Shown here one piece after another: positions 1 to 8,684 of a stretch of 64,000 bases of DNA (the stretch's first letter is position 1; each line of letters begins with the position of its first letter). The position numbers were made by a program, and so were the translations under genes. This DNA comes from Sedimenticola_A sp040506425 (GTDB lineage: Bacteria > Pseudomonadota > Gammaproteobacteria > Chromatiales > Chromatiaceae): the NCBI GenBank assembly GCA_965224515.1, contig OZ245051.1:3720001-3784000 (forward strand), written 5' to 3'. The notes below the pieces were generated by a model. That model did not search any database. It saw nothing but the letters and a program-made list of their open reading frames with translations, and had not been told where the DNA came from.

Positions 1-73
1 TGACCGGGTCCACGACCACGCGCTGCCCGGAATCGTCGAGGTTGAATCCGTTGGGTGTAGTGATAGTGCTCAT
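1..73 (-). CDS. hyaB: [NiFe]-hydrogenase large subunit, N-terminal fragment (Hya/Hup type)
   Basis: Only the first 24 codons are inside the window; the gene continues past the left edge. The readable N-terminus ends in GQRVVVDPV, which leads into the VDPxTRIEGH motif that opens [NiFe]-hydrogenase large subunits. Its ATG overlaps the TAA of hyaA by one base (TAATG), so translation is probably coupled to the small subunit. As partner of an oxygen-tolerant type small subunit it should carry the Ni-Fe site in a periplasm-facing uptake hydrogenase. Active-site motifs cannot be checked here. Confidence 0.88.
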   Translation of the reverse strand, partial: MSTITTPNGFNLDDSGQRVVVDPV

Positions 74-1149
74 TATTCCTGGTCTCCCTTCTTCTGGGCG
101 TTCTTGATAGCCGTTACTGCCGCATGGGCTGCCGCTGCGGCGCCGACGATACCGGCGGATGCGAGACCGACCTTGTCGGCATTGGCCTCAACACCGAACT
201 GGTGGGTATCGGTGACGTGCTGGTAGAAAGAGCCCTTGTCCCAGAAGCCGTCTTCAGAACAACCTATACAGGGGTGGCCAGCCTGAATTGGAAACGAGAG
301 ACCACCGTTCCAGCGCACCGTGGAGCAGGCGTTGTAAGTGGTTGGCCCCTTGCAGCCCATCTTGTAGAGGCAGTAACCCTTGCGAGCGGACTCATCGTCC
401 CATGCCTCCACGAACTGACCCGCGTCGAAATGGGGACGGCGGTAGCACTTATCGTGGATACGCTGGCTGTAGAACATCTTGGGCCGGCCCTGGCGGTCCA
501 GTTCCGGGAACCTCTCGAAGGTAAGGATGTAGGTGATCACCGCGGTCATCACCTCCGCAATGGGAGGACAGCCCGGCACCTTGATGATCGGCTTGTCGGC
601 AATGCCCGGCACCTTGTGCACAGGTGTCGCCCGTGTCGGGTTGGGTCGAGCCGCCTGCACGCATCCCCAGGAGGCGCAGGAACCCCAGGAGATGATCGCC
701 TTGCAGTGATCAGCCGCGTGTTTCAGCTGTTCCAGAAACGGCTTGCCGCCGATGATGCAGGACATGCCGTCCTGGTTGAGTGGCGGATTGCCCTCCACCG
801 CCAGTATGTAGTTGCCGTCATACTTCTCGATGGTCTCGGCAATGATCGCCTCGGCCTCGTGGCCGGCAGCAGCCATGATGGTGTCGTCGTAATCCAGTGA
901 GATCATCGACAGCACCACGTCCTTGGCCAGGGGGTGGGCCGACCGGATGAAAGACTCGGAGCAGCAGGTGCACTCCAGTCCGTGCAGCCAGAGCACCGGG
1001 ATGCGCGGCTTGGTCTCCATCGCCTCGGCGATTCGGGGCACCATCGCCGGCCCGAGCCCAAGGGCCGAAGCCGTCAGGCTGCAGAATTTAAGAAAGCTGC
1101 GCCGGGTTATCCCCTGGCGCCGCATGACGTCGTAAAAGGTTTCGGTCAT
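73..1149 (-). CDS. hyaA: [NiFe]-hydrogenase small subunit, oxygen-tolerant type (HyaA/HupS)
   Basis: This is the electron-transfer subunit of a membrane-bound H2-uptake hydrogenase. A Tat signal (TRRSFLKFC, residues 15-23) opens the 358-aa protein. The proximal-cluster segment reads ECTCCSES (residues 59-66), and a further cysteine occurs in GSCASWGC (C163). These two extra cysteines are the hallmark of the [4Fe-3S] cluster of group 1d oxygen-tolerant enzymes. Later His/Cys ligands for the distal and medial clusters are present (HDKC, CLYKMGC, HPCIGC), and a hydrophobic C-terminal anchor follows. The start was set at 1149 because GGAGGA lies 8 bases upstream and E. coli HyaA begins alike; an in-frame start at 1176 is less likely. 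The gene is coupled to hyaB and has a sigma-54 promoter upstream. Confidence 0.95.
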   Translation of the reverse strand: MTETFYDVMRRQGITRRSFLKFCSLTASALGLGPAMVPRIAEAMETKPRIPVLWLHGLECTCCSESFIRSAHPLAKDVVLSMISLDYDDTIMAAAGHEAEAIIAETIEKYDGNYILAVEGNPPLNQDGMSCIIGGKPFLEQLKHAADHCKAIISWGSCASWGCVQAARPNPTRATPVHKVPGIADKPIIKVPGCPPIAEVMTAVITYILTFERFPELDRQGRPKMFYSQRIHDKCYRRPHFDAGQFVEAWDDESARKGYCLYKMGCKGPTTYNACSTVRWNGGLSFPIQAGHPCIGCSEDGFWDKGSFYQHVTDTHQFGVEANADKVGLASAGIVGAAAAAHAAVTAIKNAQKKGDQE

Positions 1150-1220
1150 AACCGCACTCCTCCAGTTCGGAAACATGGATGCGCTCTTTACTGAGTCTTG
1201 TTCGCATCTGGAACTGGGAT

Positions 1221-1236
1221 TGCAACAGCCGTGCCA
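1221..1236 (-). promoter_or_regulatory. Sigma-54 (-24/-12) promoter of the hya operon
   Basis: The minus strand reads TGGCACGGCTGTTGCA, an exact match to the sigma-54 consensus TGGCAC-N5-TTGCA with the GG and GC elements 10 bases apart. The element lies 72 bases before the hyaA ATG. The rest of the gene-free stretch 1150-1493 holds the hyaA ribosome-binding site and AT-rich DNA between 1237 and about 1400, where an activator might bind; no further element was recognised. Sigma-54 control of uptake hydrogenases through HoxA/HupR-type activators is established in other proteobacteria. Confidence 0.85.
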
Positions 1237-1493
1237 TGTTTATTTATTTAATTCTTTCAATACCTTATGTAGCTTCCCCTTTGACGCAACACATGGCCGC
1301 CCGAAAAGTGTTATTCGTATACGACGGGCTTAGCGGAAAGGGCTATTCCACTTTATAACTGTGCTAATTAACAAACAGAAGGACGATTCAGGTAGCAACA
1401 ACGATGAAAAGTCAGCTATACCCGTATCAATACACGGGGCTATTTTCCGGGGCGGGGTATGTTGAAAATAAACTCAGCCACAAAGCATCGGGA

Positions 1494-2948
1494 TCATGTA
1501 CCACAAAAGGTCTGGTAACCAACGTCCGCAAAGTCGGGGACAACCTGGAACTCCTTCGTCCCCGCGGCCTGGGTGTATGGAGAGGAGAGGATTTCGAGAA
1601 ACTCCATAGCAGCATCCGGTTCACCAGTTTCGACACAGGCCTGAATCACCCTCTCCATGTGATGATTCCTGGGTATCACCACGGGATTGGCCTGTCTCAT
1701 TATGATTCCGGCTTCTTCAGCACTATCCTGTTGATCAGCCAAGCGTTGCTCCCATTGATCAAACCAGGTTCCATACTTATCGCGAACACGGTCTTTGACA
1801 AGCGTTGATGAAAGCGATTCAGTAAGCTGGTCAAAGCTGTTTGTGTAATCCAGCTTTTTCTCATGCATCAGGTTCAACAGATCGGTAATCAGCCCATGGT
1901 CGGAAGGCAGCAACCGGGTCAAACCCAGTTTACGGGCCATCATGCTCATATAGCGTTGTTTGAACTTGCCGGTAAAATCATCGATTCTGGAAACGGCAAG
2001 ATCAACCGCCTGCTGTTTATCTTTATCGATCAACGGCAGCAGTGTCTCTGCAAATCGCGCCATGTTCCACTGTACAATCGAGGGCTGGTTGCCAAAAGCG
2101 TACCGACCATTCCGGTCAATTGAGCTGAACACGGTCTCAGGGTTATAGACCCCCATCATGGCGCAGGGGCCGAAATCGATTGTCTCGCCCGAGATCGCGG
2201 TATTATCGGTATTCATGACACCGTGTATAAAGCCCACCCGCAACCATTCGACCACCAGTTGTATCTGTTGATCCATTACGCGCTCGAGGAGCAGGATAAA
2301 ACGCTCATCACCCGCCCCCTGCAGTTCGGGATAGTGTCGACTGATGGCGTAGTCACACAGCGATTCAACAGCCTGGTAGTTGCTCCTGGCGGCAAAATAT
2401 TCAAATGTGCCGACGCGCAGATGGCTCGATGCAATACGGGTCACAACCGCCCCCGGCTGGGGCGATTCGCGGTAGACCGTTTCACCGGTGGTTATGACCG
2501 CCAGGCTGCGTGTCGTGGGAACACCCAGGGCATGCATCGCCTCGCCCATGATGAACTCCCTGACGGCAGGCCCCAGGGCACAACGCCCGTCCCCATTACG
2601 CGAGAAGAATGTCCGCCCAGACCCCTTTAGCTGGATATCTTTTCTCAGGCCGGACCGGTCGAATGTTTCGCCAAGGAGATGCGCCCTGCCGTCACCAAGC
2701 TGTGGAACGAAGTTACCGAACTGATGTCCGGCATAGGCCAGCGCGATGGGTTCAGAGCCAGGCAGGAGGCTATTACCTGCGAACACCCGGGCCCGGCCCG
2801 GTTCACTCAGGTCGAGTTTTCCGAACAGCGACAGATCCTCTGCCAGGCTTTGGTTCCAGAGAAAAGTCTGTGGGGATTTGACCGGCTGGGGAAGGATACT
2901 TTCATAGAAGAGATCCCCAAGAGGCGCATAGCTGTTTGAGAATGCCAT
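1494..2948 (-). CDS. selO: Protein adenylyltransferase SelO (YdiU family)
   Basis: SelO is a pseudokinase-fold enzyme that transfers AMP from ATP to Ser/Thr/Tyr of target proteins and is linked to redox-stress responses. At 484 aa it has the usual bacterial length. Family features are visible: AYAGHQFG near residue 90, the glycine-rich LKGSGRTFFSRNGDG, MNTDN and DFGPCAMM in the catalytic core, and a C-terminus ending TFCGT with the conserved redox cysteine. GGAG lies just before the ATG. It sits downstream of hybE on the same strand, 84 bases away, and before the hya promoter; whether it is cotranscribed with the hydrogenase genes is not clear. Confidence 0.93.
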   Translation of the reverse strand: MAFSNSYAPLGDLFYESILPQPVKSPQTFLWNQSLAEDLSLFGKLDLSEPGRARVFAGNSLLPGSEPIALAYAGHQFGNFVPQLGDGRAHLLGETFDRSGLRKDIQLKGSGRTFFSRNGDGRCALGPAVREFIMGEAMHALGVPTTRSLAVITTGETVYRESPQPGAVVTRIASSHLRVGTFEYFAARSNYQAVESLCDYAISRHYPELQGAGDERFILLLERVMDQQIQLVVEWLRVGFIHGVMNTDNTAISGETIDFGPCAMMGVYNPETVFSSIDRNGRYAFGNQPSIVQWNMARFAETLLPLIDKDKQQAVDLAVSRIDDFTGKFKQRYMSMMARKLGLTRLLPSDHGLITDLLNLMHEKKLDYTNSFDQLTESLSSTLVKDRVRDKYGTWFDQWEQRLADQQDSAEEAGIIMRQANPVVIPRNHHMERVIQACVETGEPDAAMEFLEILSSPYTQAAGTKEFQVVPDFADVGYQTFCGT

Positions 2949-3032
2949 GCTCCAAAATTAGCACAAGTGCCACACCGCTTATCCATGCAGGATTCGTGGT
3001 ATGGCAGCACCGGAGTAGCACTGACAACCGTA

Positions 3033-3605
3033 CTACTCCTGATCTGAAGCGAAGAGCCCTCTCAAAAGATCACGGCGGCTGACAGGCTGTTGCAGTTTTT
3101 CATCCAACCCTGTTGTTTCCTCTGTAGGCTCCTCTTCCCTGCTCATCTCCTCGCCCTGAAGAAAACGCTGTAACCGCTCCCCCTCGGGGTCGGCTTCGAC
3201 CTGCATCTCTTCATCCATCAGGTCACGCAGGAACTGTCCCGCGGTATCCACGGCACTTGGGTGATCCGGAAAACCGTTCATGGGTGAGTGAATGGCACTG
3301 CTCATGCAGCGCCCTATCCCCTCGAACTCTGTCAGCACGAACGTCAGCTTGCGCGCCGGAAAGTCGAATTCACGTTTTGAATCCAGGGGCAGATCAATCC
3401 ACTCATCCCCCTCCATCGGCAACATCACCAGGTTCATAAACCACGGTGTAATCAGCACGCCCACATCATGGCCGTTCCACAGTTGAAAGCCGACAGCTTC
3501 AACTTCCAGCTGGTCGTTGACAATAGGCAGGTCCTTCATGCGCTGGTCGTAGATTGTCCTGAAACAGGATTCAAGACTGGTGGTGATATAGTCTGGATGA
3601 ATCAT
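3033..3605 (-). CDS. hybE: [NiFe]-hydrogenase assembly chaperone HybE/HupJ
   Basis: The 190-aa protein belongs to the HybE/HupJ family, cytoplasmic chaperones that hold the hydrogenase small subunit or bridge to the large one before Tat export. The conserved core is in the first 130 residues (LPIVNDQL, GVLITPWFMNLVMLP, FEGIGRCMSSAI). An acidic, low-complexity tail (about residues 135-180) ends in RRDLLRGLFASD. That tail is characteristic of the family in some autotrophs and resembles a twin-arginine stretch, although it is C-terminal. The gene is cut off from hypC by a 650-bp repeat region, so it may have its own promoter. Confidence 0.88.
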   Translation of the reverse strand: MIHPDYITTSLESCFRTIYDQRMKDLPIVNDQLEVEAVGFQLWNGHDVGVLITPWFMNLVMLPMEGDEWIDLPLDSKREFDFPARKLTFVLTEFEGIGRCMSSAIHSPMNGFPDHPSAVDTAGQFLRDLMDEEMQVEADPEGERLQRFLQGEEMSREEEPTEETTGLDEKLQQPVSRRDLLRGLFASDQE

Positions 3606-3699
3606 GAAATTCTCTATGCTTGAGTAATATGTCGGTTAATTGTCTTGCTCCCCTGTAGATGCGAACTTGTTCGCGAAGAGCGACTGGAAATCATTCGAA

Positions 3700-4175
3700 G
3701 CCGATCGCGAACAAGTTCGCTCCTACAAGCGTTATGAATGTCATCGTTTTTTTACTCCCTCTCCCCCAACGGGGAGAGGGTTGGGGTGAGGGAGATATAT
3801 CGATCTTACTTCATTTAAGTTCACCCTCACCCTAGCCCTCTCCCTCATAGGGAGAGGGAACCAGCGAACGGCGATTCACGATATCTCAATGCCGATCGCG
3901 AACAAGTTCGCTCCTACAAGCGTTATGAACGCCATCGTCTTTTTACTCTCTCTCCCCCAACGGGGAGAGGGTTGGGGTGAGGGGGATTTATCGATCTTAC
4001 TTCATTTAAGTTCACCCTCACCCTAGCCCTCTCCCTCATAGGGAGAGGGAACCAGCGAGCGGCGAATCACGATATCTCAATGCCGATCGCGAACAAGTTC
4101 GCTCCTACAAGCGTTATGAACGTCATCGTCTTTTTACTCCCTCTCCCCCAACGGGGAGAGGGTTGGGGTGAGGGG
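3700..4175. repeat. 191-bp tandem repeat of REP-like palindromes, 2.5 copies
   Basis: Units start at 3700, 3891 and 4082, exactly 191 bases apart; the third stops near 4175. Each unit contains a REP-like head (GCGAACAAGTTCGCTCCTAC), a GC-rich inverted repeat (CCCAACGGGGAGAGGG) and its mirror-type partner (CCCTCTCCCTCATAGGGAG). A further head in opposite orientation sits at about 3661-3677. This accounts for most of the 652-bp gene-free stretch 3606-4257, and no coding sequence was found in it. Divergence between units is a few bases, indicating fairly recent duplication. Confidence 0.93.
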
Positions 4176-4257
4176 CAGTTCGCTCCTACTTGTTGTCTAC
4201 CCCTCATTTCAACCTACTCCCCTTGAAGGGGGGAAGGAGTTAAATTGGCAGTAACAC

Positions 4258-4530
4258 CTAACCATTCACCAAGTCTGGAAAGTAAGAATCGACATTCACG
4301 TTTTCATCCCCGCTCATCACGGCGGAGAGCGCGTCCAGTGCACTGCTGATCTTTTCAGCATCCTCCTCACTCAGCACCTCCCGGGCAGAGCCGAGAAAAT
4401 TGAGCAGCCAGGTCCCTTCAGGCTGGGGACCGATCAACATCATGTTGACCTCCTCCTCGCCATTTCGTCCGCTACACAGGGCCATGAAGCCCCGTGACTC
4501 GATAACCTGGACAGGGGCTCCTATGCACAT
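4258..4530 (-). CDS. hypC: Hydrogenase maturation chaperone HypC/HybG family
   Basis: The 90-aa protein starts MCIGAPVQV. HypC-family chaperones need Cys2, exposed after Met removal, to bind the Fe(CN)2CO precursor and deliver it to the large subunit. The small beta-barrel is followed by a helical, acidic C-terminal extension. It is the last gene of the hyb cluster before the repeat region. Its start overlaps the end of hybD by 10 bases, indicating coupling. With the neighbouring protease and HupE it is most likely dedicated to HybC. Confidence 0.9.
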   Translation of the reverse strand: MCIGAPVQVIESRGFMALCSGRNGEEEVNMMLIGPQPEGTWLLNFLGSAREVLSEEDAEKISSALDALSAVMSGDENVNVDSYFPDLVNG

Positions 4531-5072
4531 ACGGTACTCTCCAGCCTGCCCTGCTCATCCCAGAAACAACGCAGGGGTTCACGGCGTGGCTGCAGTTCAA
4601 TTCCGGCCACGGCAAGTTCATCCACCAGCATCTGCACCATCTCTTCCAGGCGTGCCGTGGACTCTTCGCTCAGTCCCAGCTTGTTCTCCATGCAGTAGGG
4701 CACCATGCCGATGATGGTGACATGTTCCGGCGATTCACCGGTAACCGTGAGCACCGCCAACAGGTCTGATATACCGAGTTGGTGGTTTGATATCTTGGTC
4801 TGAAAGAAGGCCGGTATCTCATCATCAGTGAGTCGCACCAGGGTTCCCGGGGGAGCACCGGTATTCACGCAGTCGGCGATGATCAGGCGTTGCTTGCCCC
4901 GCATGGGTTCGAGCAGTTCCGTACCGGCGGTACCACCGTCGAGAAATTCGACATGCTCCGGCACCTGGAAACGGCTCTCAAGCAGCTCCACTGCGCGCAC
5001 CCCTGCACCTTCGTCCTGCATCAGCACGTTGCCCACGCCAATGACCAGGGTAGTGATCTCTTCGCCGTTCAT
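4521..5072 (-). CDS. hybD: Hydrogenase maturation endopeptidase (HybD/HyaD family)
   Basis: This protease trims the C-terminal tail of the hydrogenase large subunit after nickel insertion. The 183-aa form starting at 5072 gives the family N-terminus LVIGVGNVLMQDEGAGV; the open frame continues upstream to 5300 but that part has no family similarity. The three nickel-sensing residues of HybD have counterparts at E21, D67 and H97. The ATG overlaps the stop of hupE (ATGA) and the end overlaps hypC, so the three genes form one translationally coupled block. Confidence 0.92.
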   Translation of the reverse strand: MNGEEITTLVIGVGNVLMQDEGAGVRAVELLESRFQVPEHVEFLDGGTAGTELLEPMRGKQRLIIADCVNTGAPPGTLVRLTDDEIPAFFQTKISNHQLGISDLLAVLTVTGESPEHVTIIGMVPYCMENKLGLSEESTARLEEMVQMLVDELAVAGIELQPRREPLRCFWDEQGRLESTVCA

Positions 5073-5650
5073 GACAACAGCGCCAAGGCAAGGCCGGTGG
5101 ATGCAGTTGCGGCACCCAGCAGCTTGTAGAGAGGCGCGGGCATGCCCTGCAGCCAACGGCCTATGCCTATGCCGGCCAGGTGCAGCAGTATCGTACTCAG
5201 GGCAAAGCCCAGCATATAACTCCCGGCAGAGGCCTGTGCAGCATGCTCCATGCCATGAGCATGTCCGTGAAACAGACCGAAAATTGCTGTCAGCGTGCAT
5301 ATCAGCAGCACCGGAAGCCTGAACCCCATCGCAATCAGAACGCCGAAGGAGATCAGCGACAGCTGAATGGTTGATTCAACCATGGGCAGGCCGATACCGG
5401 AGAAGGCAAACACACCCCCGACCAACATCATGCCAACGAAGGCCAGCGGCAATAACCAGAGAGAGCGGCCACCCGCCTGGGCCGCGATAACACCCACCGC
5501 CAGCATCGCCAGCAGGTGATCTATGCCGCCAACCGGGTGAGCAAGGCCATAGAGCAGGCCCGAGGTCACGTCATGTCCCGGATGTGCCACGGCCAGGGTG
5601 GGCAATAACAGCACCAGGGCAACAAAGAGTTTTCTATGCATCATATTCAT
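5069..5650 (-). CDS. hupE: HupE/UreJ family membrane protein, probable nickel permease
   Basis: HupE/UreJ proteins are small integral membrane proteins that take up nickel for hydrogenase or urease. A cleavable signal (KLFVALVLLLPTLAVAHPGHD) leads to the conserved HPGHD after the cleavage site and the GLAHPVGGIDHLLAMLAVG metal-binding segment; FGLFHGHAHGME is the second His-rich motif. About six membrane helices follow the signal. Length is 193 aa from the ATG chosen at 5650; a GTG at 5674 is possible, and neither has a strong Shine-Dalgarno. It lies between hybC and hybD. Confidence 0.9.
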   Translation of the reverse strand: MNMMHRKLFVALVLLLPTLAVAHPGHDVTSGLLYGLAHPVGGIDHLLAMLAVGVIAAQAGGRSLWLLPLAFVGMMLVGGVFAFSGIGLPMVESTIQLSLISFGVLIAMGFRLPVLLICTLTAIFGLFHGHAHGMEHAAQASAGSYMLGFALSTILLHLAGIGIGRWLQGMPAPLYKLLGAATASTGLALALLS

Positions 5651-5740
5651 AGCCTGTATTGGGTGAGGCACCACACCTTGTTTTGGATAAGATGCGGCAC
5701 CTCGATTTACAGTTATTGATCCGACATCAAGTTCCAGTGT

Positions 5741-5785
5741 GTAGGTCGGCCTTCAGGCCGACATGTCGGGCTAAAGCCCGACCTA
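5741..5785. repeat. REPIN-like paired palindrome
   Basis: Two similar hairpins face each other: GTAGGTCGGCCTTCAGGCC and GGGCTAAAGCCCGACCTAC, with outer ends GTAGGTCGG/CCGACCTAC. It occupies the short gap between hybC and hupE, where such elements commonly act as transcript stabilisers or attenuators. A half copy of the same family is at 63742-63763. Confidence 0.75.
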
Positions 5786-5810
5786 CATGCATGCCGGTTC
5801 AACAGTCGCG

Positions 5811-7514
5811 TTACAGCGCCTTAACCTTAACGATCTCCTGCTGCTCGGTATCCACCATGTGAATGGCGCAGGCGATACAGGGATCGAAGGAGTGAACGGT
5901 ACGCAACACCTCCAGGGGCTTTTCGGGATCGGCCACCGGGTTGTCCATCAGAGACGCCTCGTAGGGACCGATCTCGTCGTTCTGATCCCGGGGACCCGAG
6001 TTCCAGGTACTGGGTACCACCGCCTGGTAGTTCTTGATCTTGCCATCCTCGATCACCACCCAGTGAGATAGCGCACCGCGGGGTGCCTCGTGAAAGCCGA
6101 AGCCCCTCACCTCCCCTTTGGGAAATACAGGAGGGTTGAAGGTATCGGTATCGCCTGTAGCGATGTTGTCGATCAACTTCTGCCACTGCTGTTTCAGGGT
6201 GTCCATCATCACTCCGCAACGAACCGCCCGTGCGGCGTGACGGCCGATGGTGGAGTGCAGTGCCTCAACCGGGATGTCAGGGTTGGCTGCAACGGTGCGC
6301 AGGGTACCCATGGCACCATCCAGGTACTTCTTGGCCCCTTCATGACCGGAAGCGACCATGACGAAGACGTTGGCCAGGGGACCCACCTGGGCGCGCTTGC
6401 CATAGAAGGTGGGCGCCTTGACCCAGGAGTACTGTCCCTCGTCCTGGAAGTCGGTGTACTGGGGTTCAGTGGTACCGTCGTAGGGATGCAGCGCCTCGTC
6501 ACCCTCGTACCAGGCGTGCTTGGAGCTCTCGGTAACACCGTCGCGGAAATAGGGATCGCCGTGACTGGTGATGGGCTTGAAGGTGCTCAGATCACCGTTC
6601 TCGATGTAACCACCGGGCAGATCGAACACCGTGCCCTTGCTATCCGTTGGACAATCGGGCACCGACAGGTAGTTGGTGACGCCCTTGCCGTAACCGGCCC
6701 AATCCAGGTAGAAGGCACCGATGGCGGGGACATCGGTCATGTAGGTGGACTTGACGAAATGATCCAGCTTGTCGATCCAGCCCTTGATCATCATCAACCG
6801 CTCCATGTTCAGCACCGACTGGCTGTCCATGTTGATGGAGTTGGCGATACCGCCAACCGCCAGGTTCTGAATGTGGGGCGACTTGCCACCCAGAATGGCG
6901 ACGATCTTGTTGGCATAGTTTTGAACTTCGAGTGCCTGCAGGTAGTGGGCCACCGCCAGCAGGTTGACCTCGGGCGGCAGCTTCATGGCCGGATGTCCCC
7001 AGTAGCCTGAAGCGAAGGGACCAAGCTGGCCGCTACTGACAAACGCTTTCAAACGATCCTGCACCGCCTTCATCTCATGGGGACCGTTGAGGTGCCAGTC
7101 AGAAAGGCTTTCTGCAAGCTGCGCGGCCTTCTTGGGATCGGCATCCAGGGCCGAGACCACGTCCACCCAGTCCACCGCGGAGAGGTGGTAGAAGTGAACG
7201 ATATGGTCCTGAATGGCGTGGGCGGTCTGAATGATGTTGCGCACCAGCTGGGCGTTGACCGGCACCTCCATGTCCAGGGCATTCTCCACCGCACGTACCG
7301 AGGTGATGGCGTGCACCGTGGTGCAGACACCGCAGAAGCGCTGGGTGAAGAGCCAGGCCTCGCGGGGATCACGGCCCACCAGGATTTTTTCAATACCACG
7401 CCACATCTGCCCCGATGACCAGGCCTTGGTTACCCTGCCCTCATCCACTTCAACATCGATGCGCAGGTGTCCTTCGATTCGGGTGACCGGATCTACTGTA
7501 ATACGAGTCGTCAC
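5811..7514 (-). CDS. hybC: [NiFe]-hydrogenase large subunit, Hyb type
   Basis: This is the catalytic subunit of an H2-uptake hydrogenase. The 567-aa protein equals E. coli HybC in length and resembles it closely (VDPVTRIEGHLRIDVEVDEG, WGHPAMKLPPEVNL, APRGALSHWVVIEDG). The Ni-Fe ligands are in RFCGVC (about residue 75) and DPCIACAIH near the end. A 15-residue tail after the last His would be removed by HybD. It has no signal peptide and travels to the periplasm with Tat-exported HybO. The gene order hybO-A-B-C matches the E. coli operon. Confidence 0.97.
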   Translation of the reverse strand: MTTRITVDPVTRIEGHLRIDVEVDEGRVTKAWSSGQMWRGIEKILVGRDPREAWLFTQRFCGVCTTVHAITSVRAVENALDMEVPVNAQLVRNIIQTAHAIQDHIVHFYHLSAVDWVDVVSALDADPKKAAQLAESLSDWHLNGPHEMKAVQDRLKAFVSSGQLGPFASGYWGHPAMKLPPEVNLLAVAHYLQALEVQNYANKIVAILGGKSPHIQNLAVGGIANSINMDSQSVLNMERLMMIKGWIDKLDHFVKSTYMTDVPAIGAFYLDWAGYGKGVTNYLSVPDCPTDSKGTVFDLPGGYIENGDLSTFKPITSHGDPYFRDGVTESSKHAWYEGDEALHPYDGTTEPQYTDFQDEGQYSWVKAPTFYGKRAQVGPLANVFVMVASGHEGAKKYLDGAMGTLRTVAANPDIPVEALHSTIGRHAARAVRCGVMMDTLKQQWQKLIDNIATGDTDTFNPPVFPKGEVRGFGFHEAPRGALSHWVVIEDGKIKNYQAVVPSTWNSGPRDQNDEIGPYEASLMDNPVADPEKPLEVLRTVHSFDPCIACAIHMVDTEQQEIVKVKAL

Positions 7515-7544
7515 AATAAGTTCTCCTCAAATGTTCTCTTGATC

Positions 7545-8684
7545 TCAGGCGTGCTCTGCGCGATGCAGCACGGGAAATGATTTAACCAGTACGATGTAGG
7601 CCATGATCTCGAAGGCCACCACACCCAGGGTCACCATGATCTCCGGCACCGACGGGAAGTAGCTGTAGCCTGGGCCGGGATCGAAGGTGAAAAGAAAGGC
7701 GTTGAAACGGTAGAGCGCACCAGCCAGCAGCATGCTGATGGCGGCCATCAGCAGCATCGGACCGCTGGAACGTCTCGATGGCGACATCAGAATCACCAAC
7801 GGGATGATGAACAGCGCGGTCTCCAGCAGGAACATCAGGGATGAAAAATCACCCGTAAAAACCAATCCCAGCTTGCCGCCGATGATGATCTCGGCAAAAC
7901 GCACAACCAGGTAGACCAGGATCAGCCCCACGATACCCTTGCCCAGCCCTTTCAGTAGTGGTGTCTCTGACTGGCGGCCAAAGCCGACAGCAGCAAATGA
8001 ACCCTCGAACACCACAATGGAGAAGCCCATGGTCACAGCAGTGAGAATTGCCAGCAGCGGTTGCATCTGCAGTGACTGCCAGAGCGGATCGACCTTGTAG
8101 CCCATGGCGATAAGCAGGGAACCCAGGGATGACTGGTGCATGGTGGGCAGCAGTACGCCCAGGGCGATAAAGAAGAACAACATCTTGTTGAGCAGTTTCA
8201 GCAGCTTTTCGGCTCCGAATCGCTCCAACACCGCCGGCGCGAACTCCAGTACCAGAACGATAATGTAGGTGGCCACACAGAGGCCCACCTCCAGCATCAC
8301 TGAGTTGAAGTTCCAGTTCCAGGGCAGCAGGATGTTATAGAACTGCCACCAGCGGCCCATGTCGAATATGGCACCGAAGCCGCCCAGGGCATAGCCCAGC
8401 AGGCTGGCCAGGATGGCGGGCCGTATCAGAGGGTGATACTTGCCCTTGTTAAGCACGTAGACGGTGATCGCCAGTGCATAGCCGCCGCAGGCGAAGGCTG
8501 TGCCGATGACAACGTCGTAGACCACCCAGATGCCCCAGGCGAAACCGCCGTTGAGATTACTCACGGCGCCCATACCATCCACAAAACGTGTCGCCATGAA
8601 GTAGAGGCCGATGAGAAAAATCACACCCAGCGCGATAAAGGCCGGAGTGAAAATACGACCAGAGAGTCTTTCATGTCCACTCAT
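7545..8684 (-). CDS. hybB: Hydrogenase membrane subunit HybB (NrfD/PsrC family)
   Basis: The 379-aa polytopic protein has about ten membrane helices and belongs to the NrfD/PsrC family. HybB-type subunits link the periplasmic electron-transfer module to the quinone pool and, in Hyd-2-like enzymes, can couple electron flow to proton movement. Typical segments include GGFAWGIWVVYDVVIGTAFACGGYAL and LPTMHQSSLGSL. The ATG overlaps the stop of hybA as ATGA, so it is coupled to the FeS subunit. Confidence 0.94.
   Translation of the reverse strand: MSGHERLSGRIFTPAFIALGVIFLIGLYFMATRFVDGMGAVSNLNGGFAWGIWVVYDVVIGTAFACGGYALAITVYVLNKGKYHPLIRPAILASLLGYALGGFGAIFDMGRWWQFYNILLPWNWNFNSVMLEVGLCVATYIIVLVLEFAPAVLERFGAEKLLKLLNKMLFFFIALGVLLPTMHQSSLGSLLIAMGYKVDPLWQSLQMQPLLAILTAVTMGFSIVVFEGSFAAVGFGRQSETPLLKGLGKGIVGLILVYLVVRFAEIIIGGKLGLVFTGDFSSLMFLLETALFIIPLVILMSPSRRSSGPMLLMAAISMLLAGALYRFNAFLFTFDPGPGYSYFPSVPEIMVTLGVVAFEIMAYIVLVKSFPVLHRAEHA

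Noticed and set aside
1404..1808. 134-codon open frame on the plus strand
   Set aside because: It lies mostly opposite the 3' end of selO, matches no family and is explained by the antisense reading of a real gene.
3606..4257. CRISPR array
   Set aside because: The repeat unit is 191 bp, made of palindromes, with no short regular spacers; no cas gene is present.
6090..7010. 306-codon plus-strand frame opposite hybC
   Set aside because: Shadow frame of a well-supported large-subunit gene, without domain similarity.
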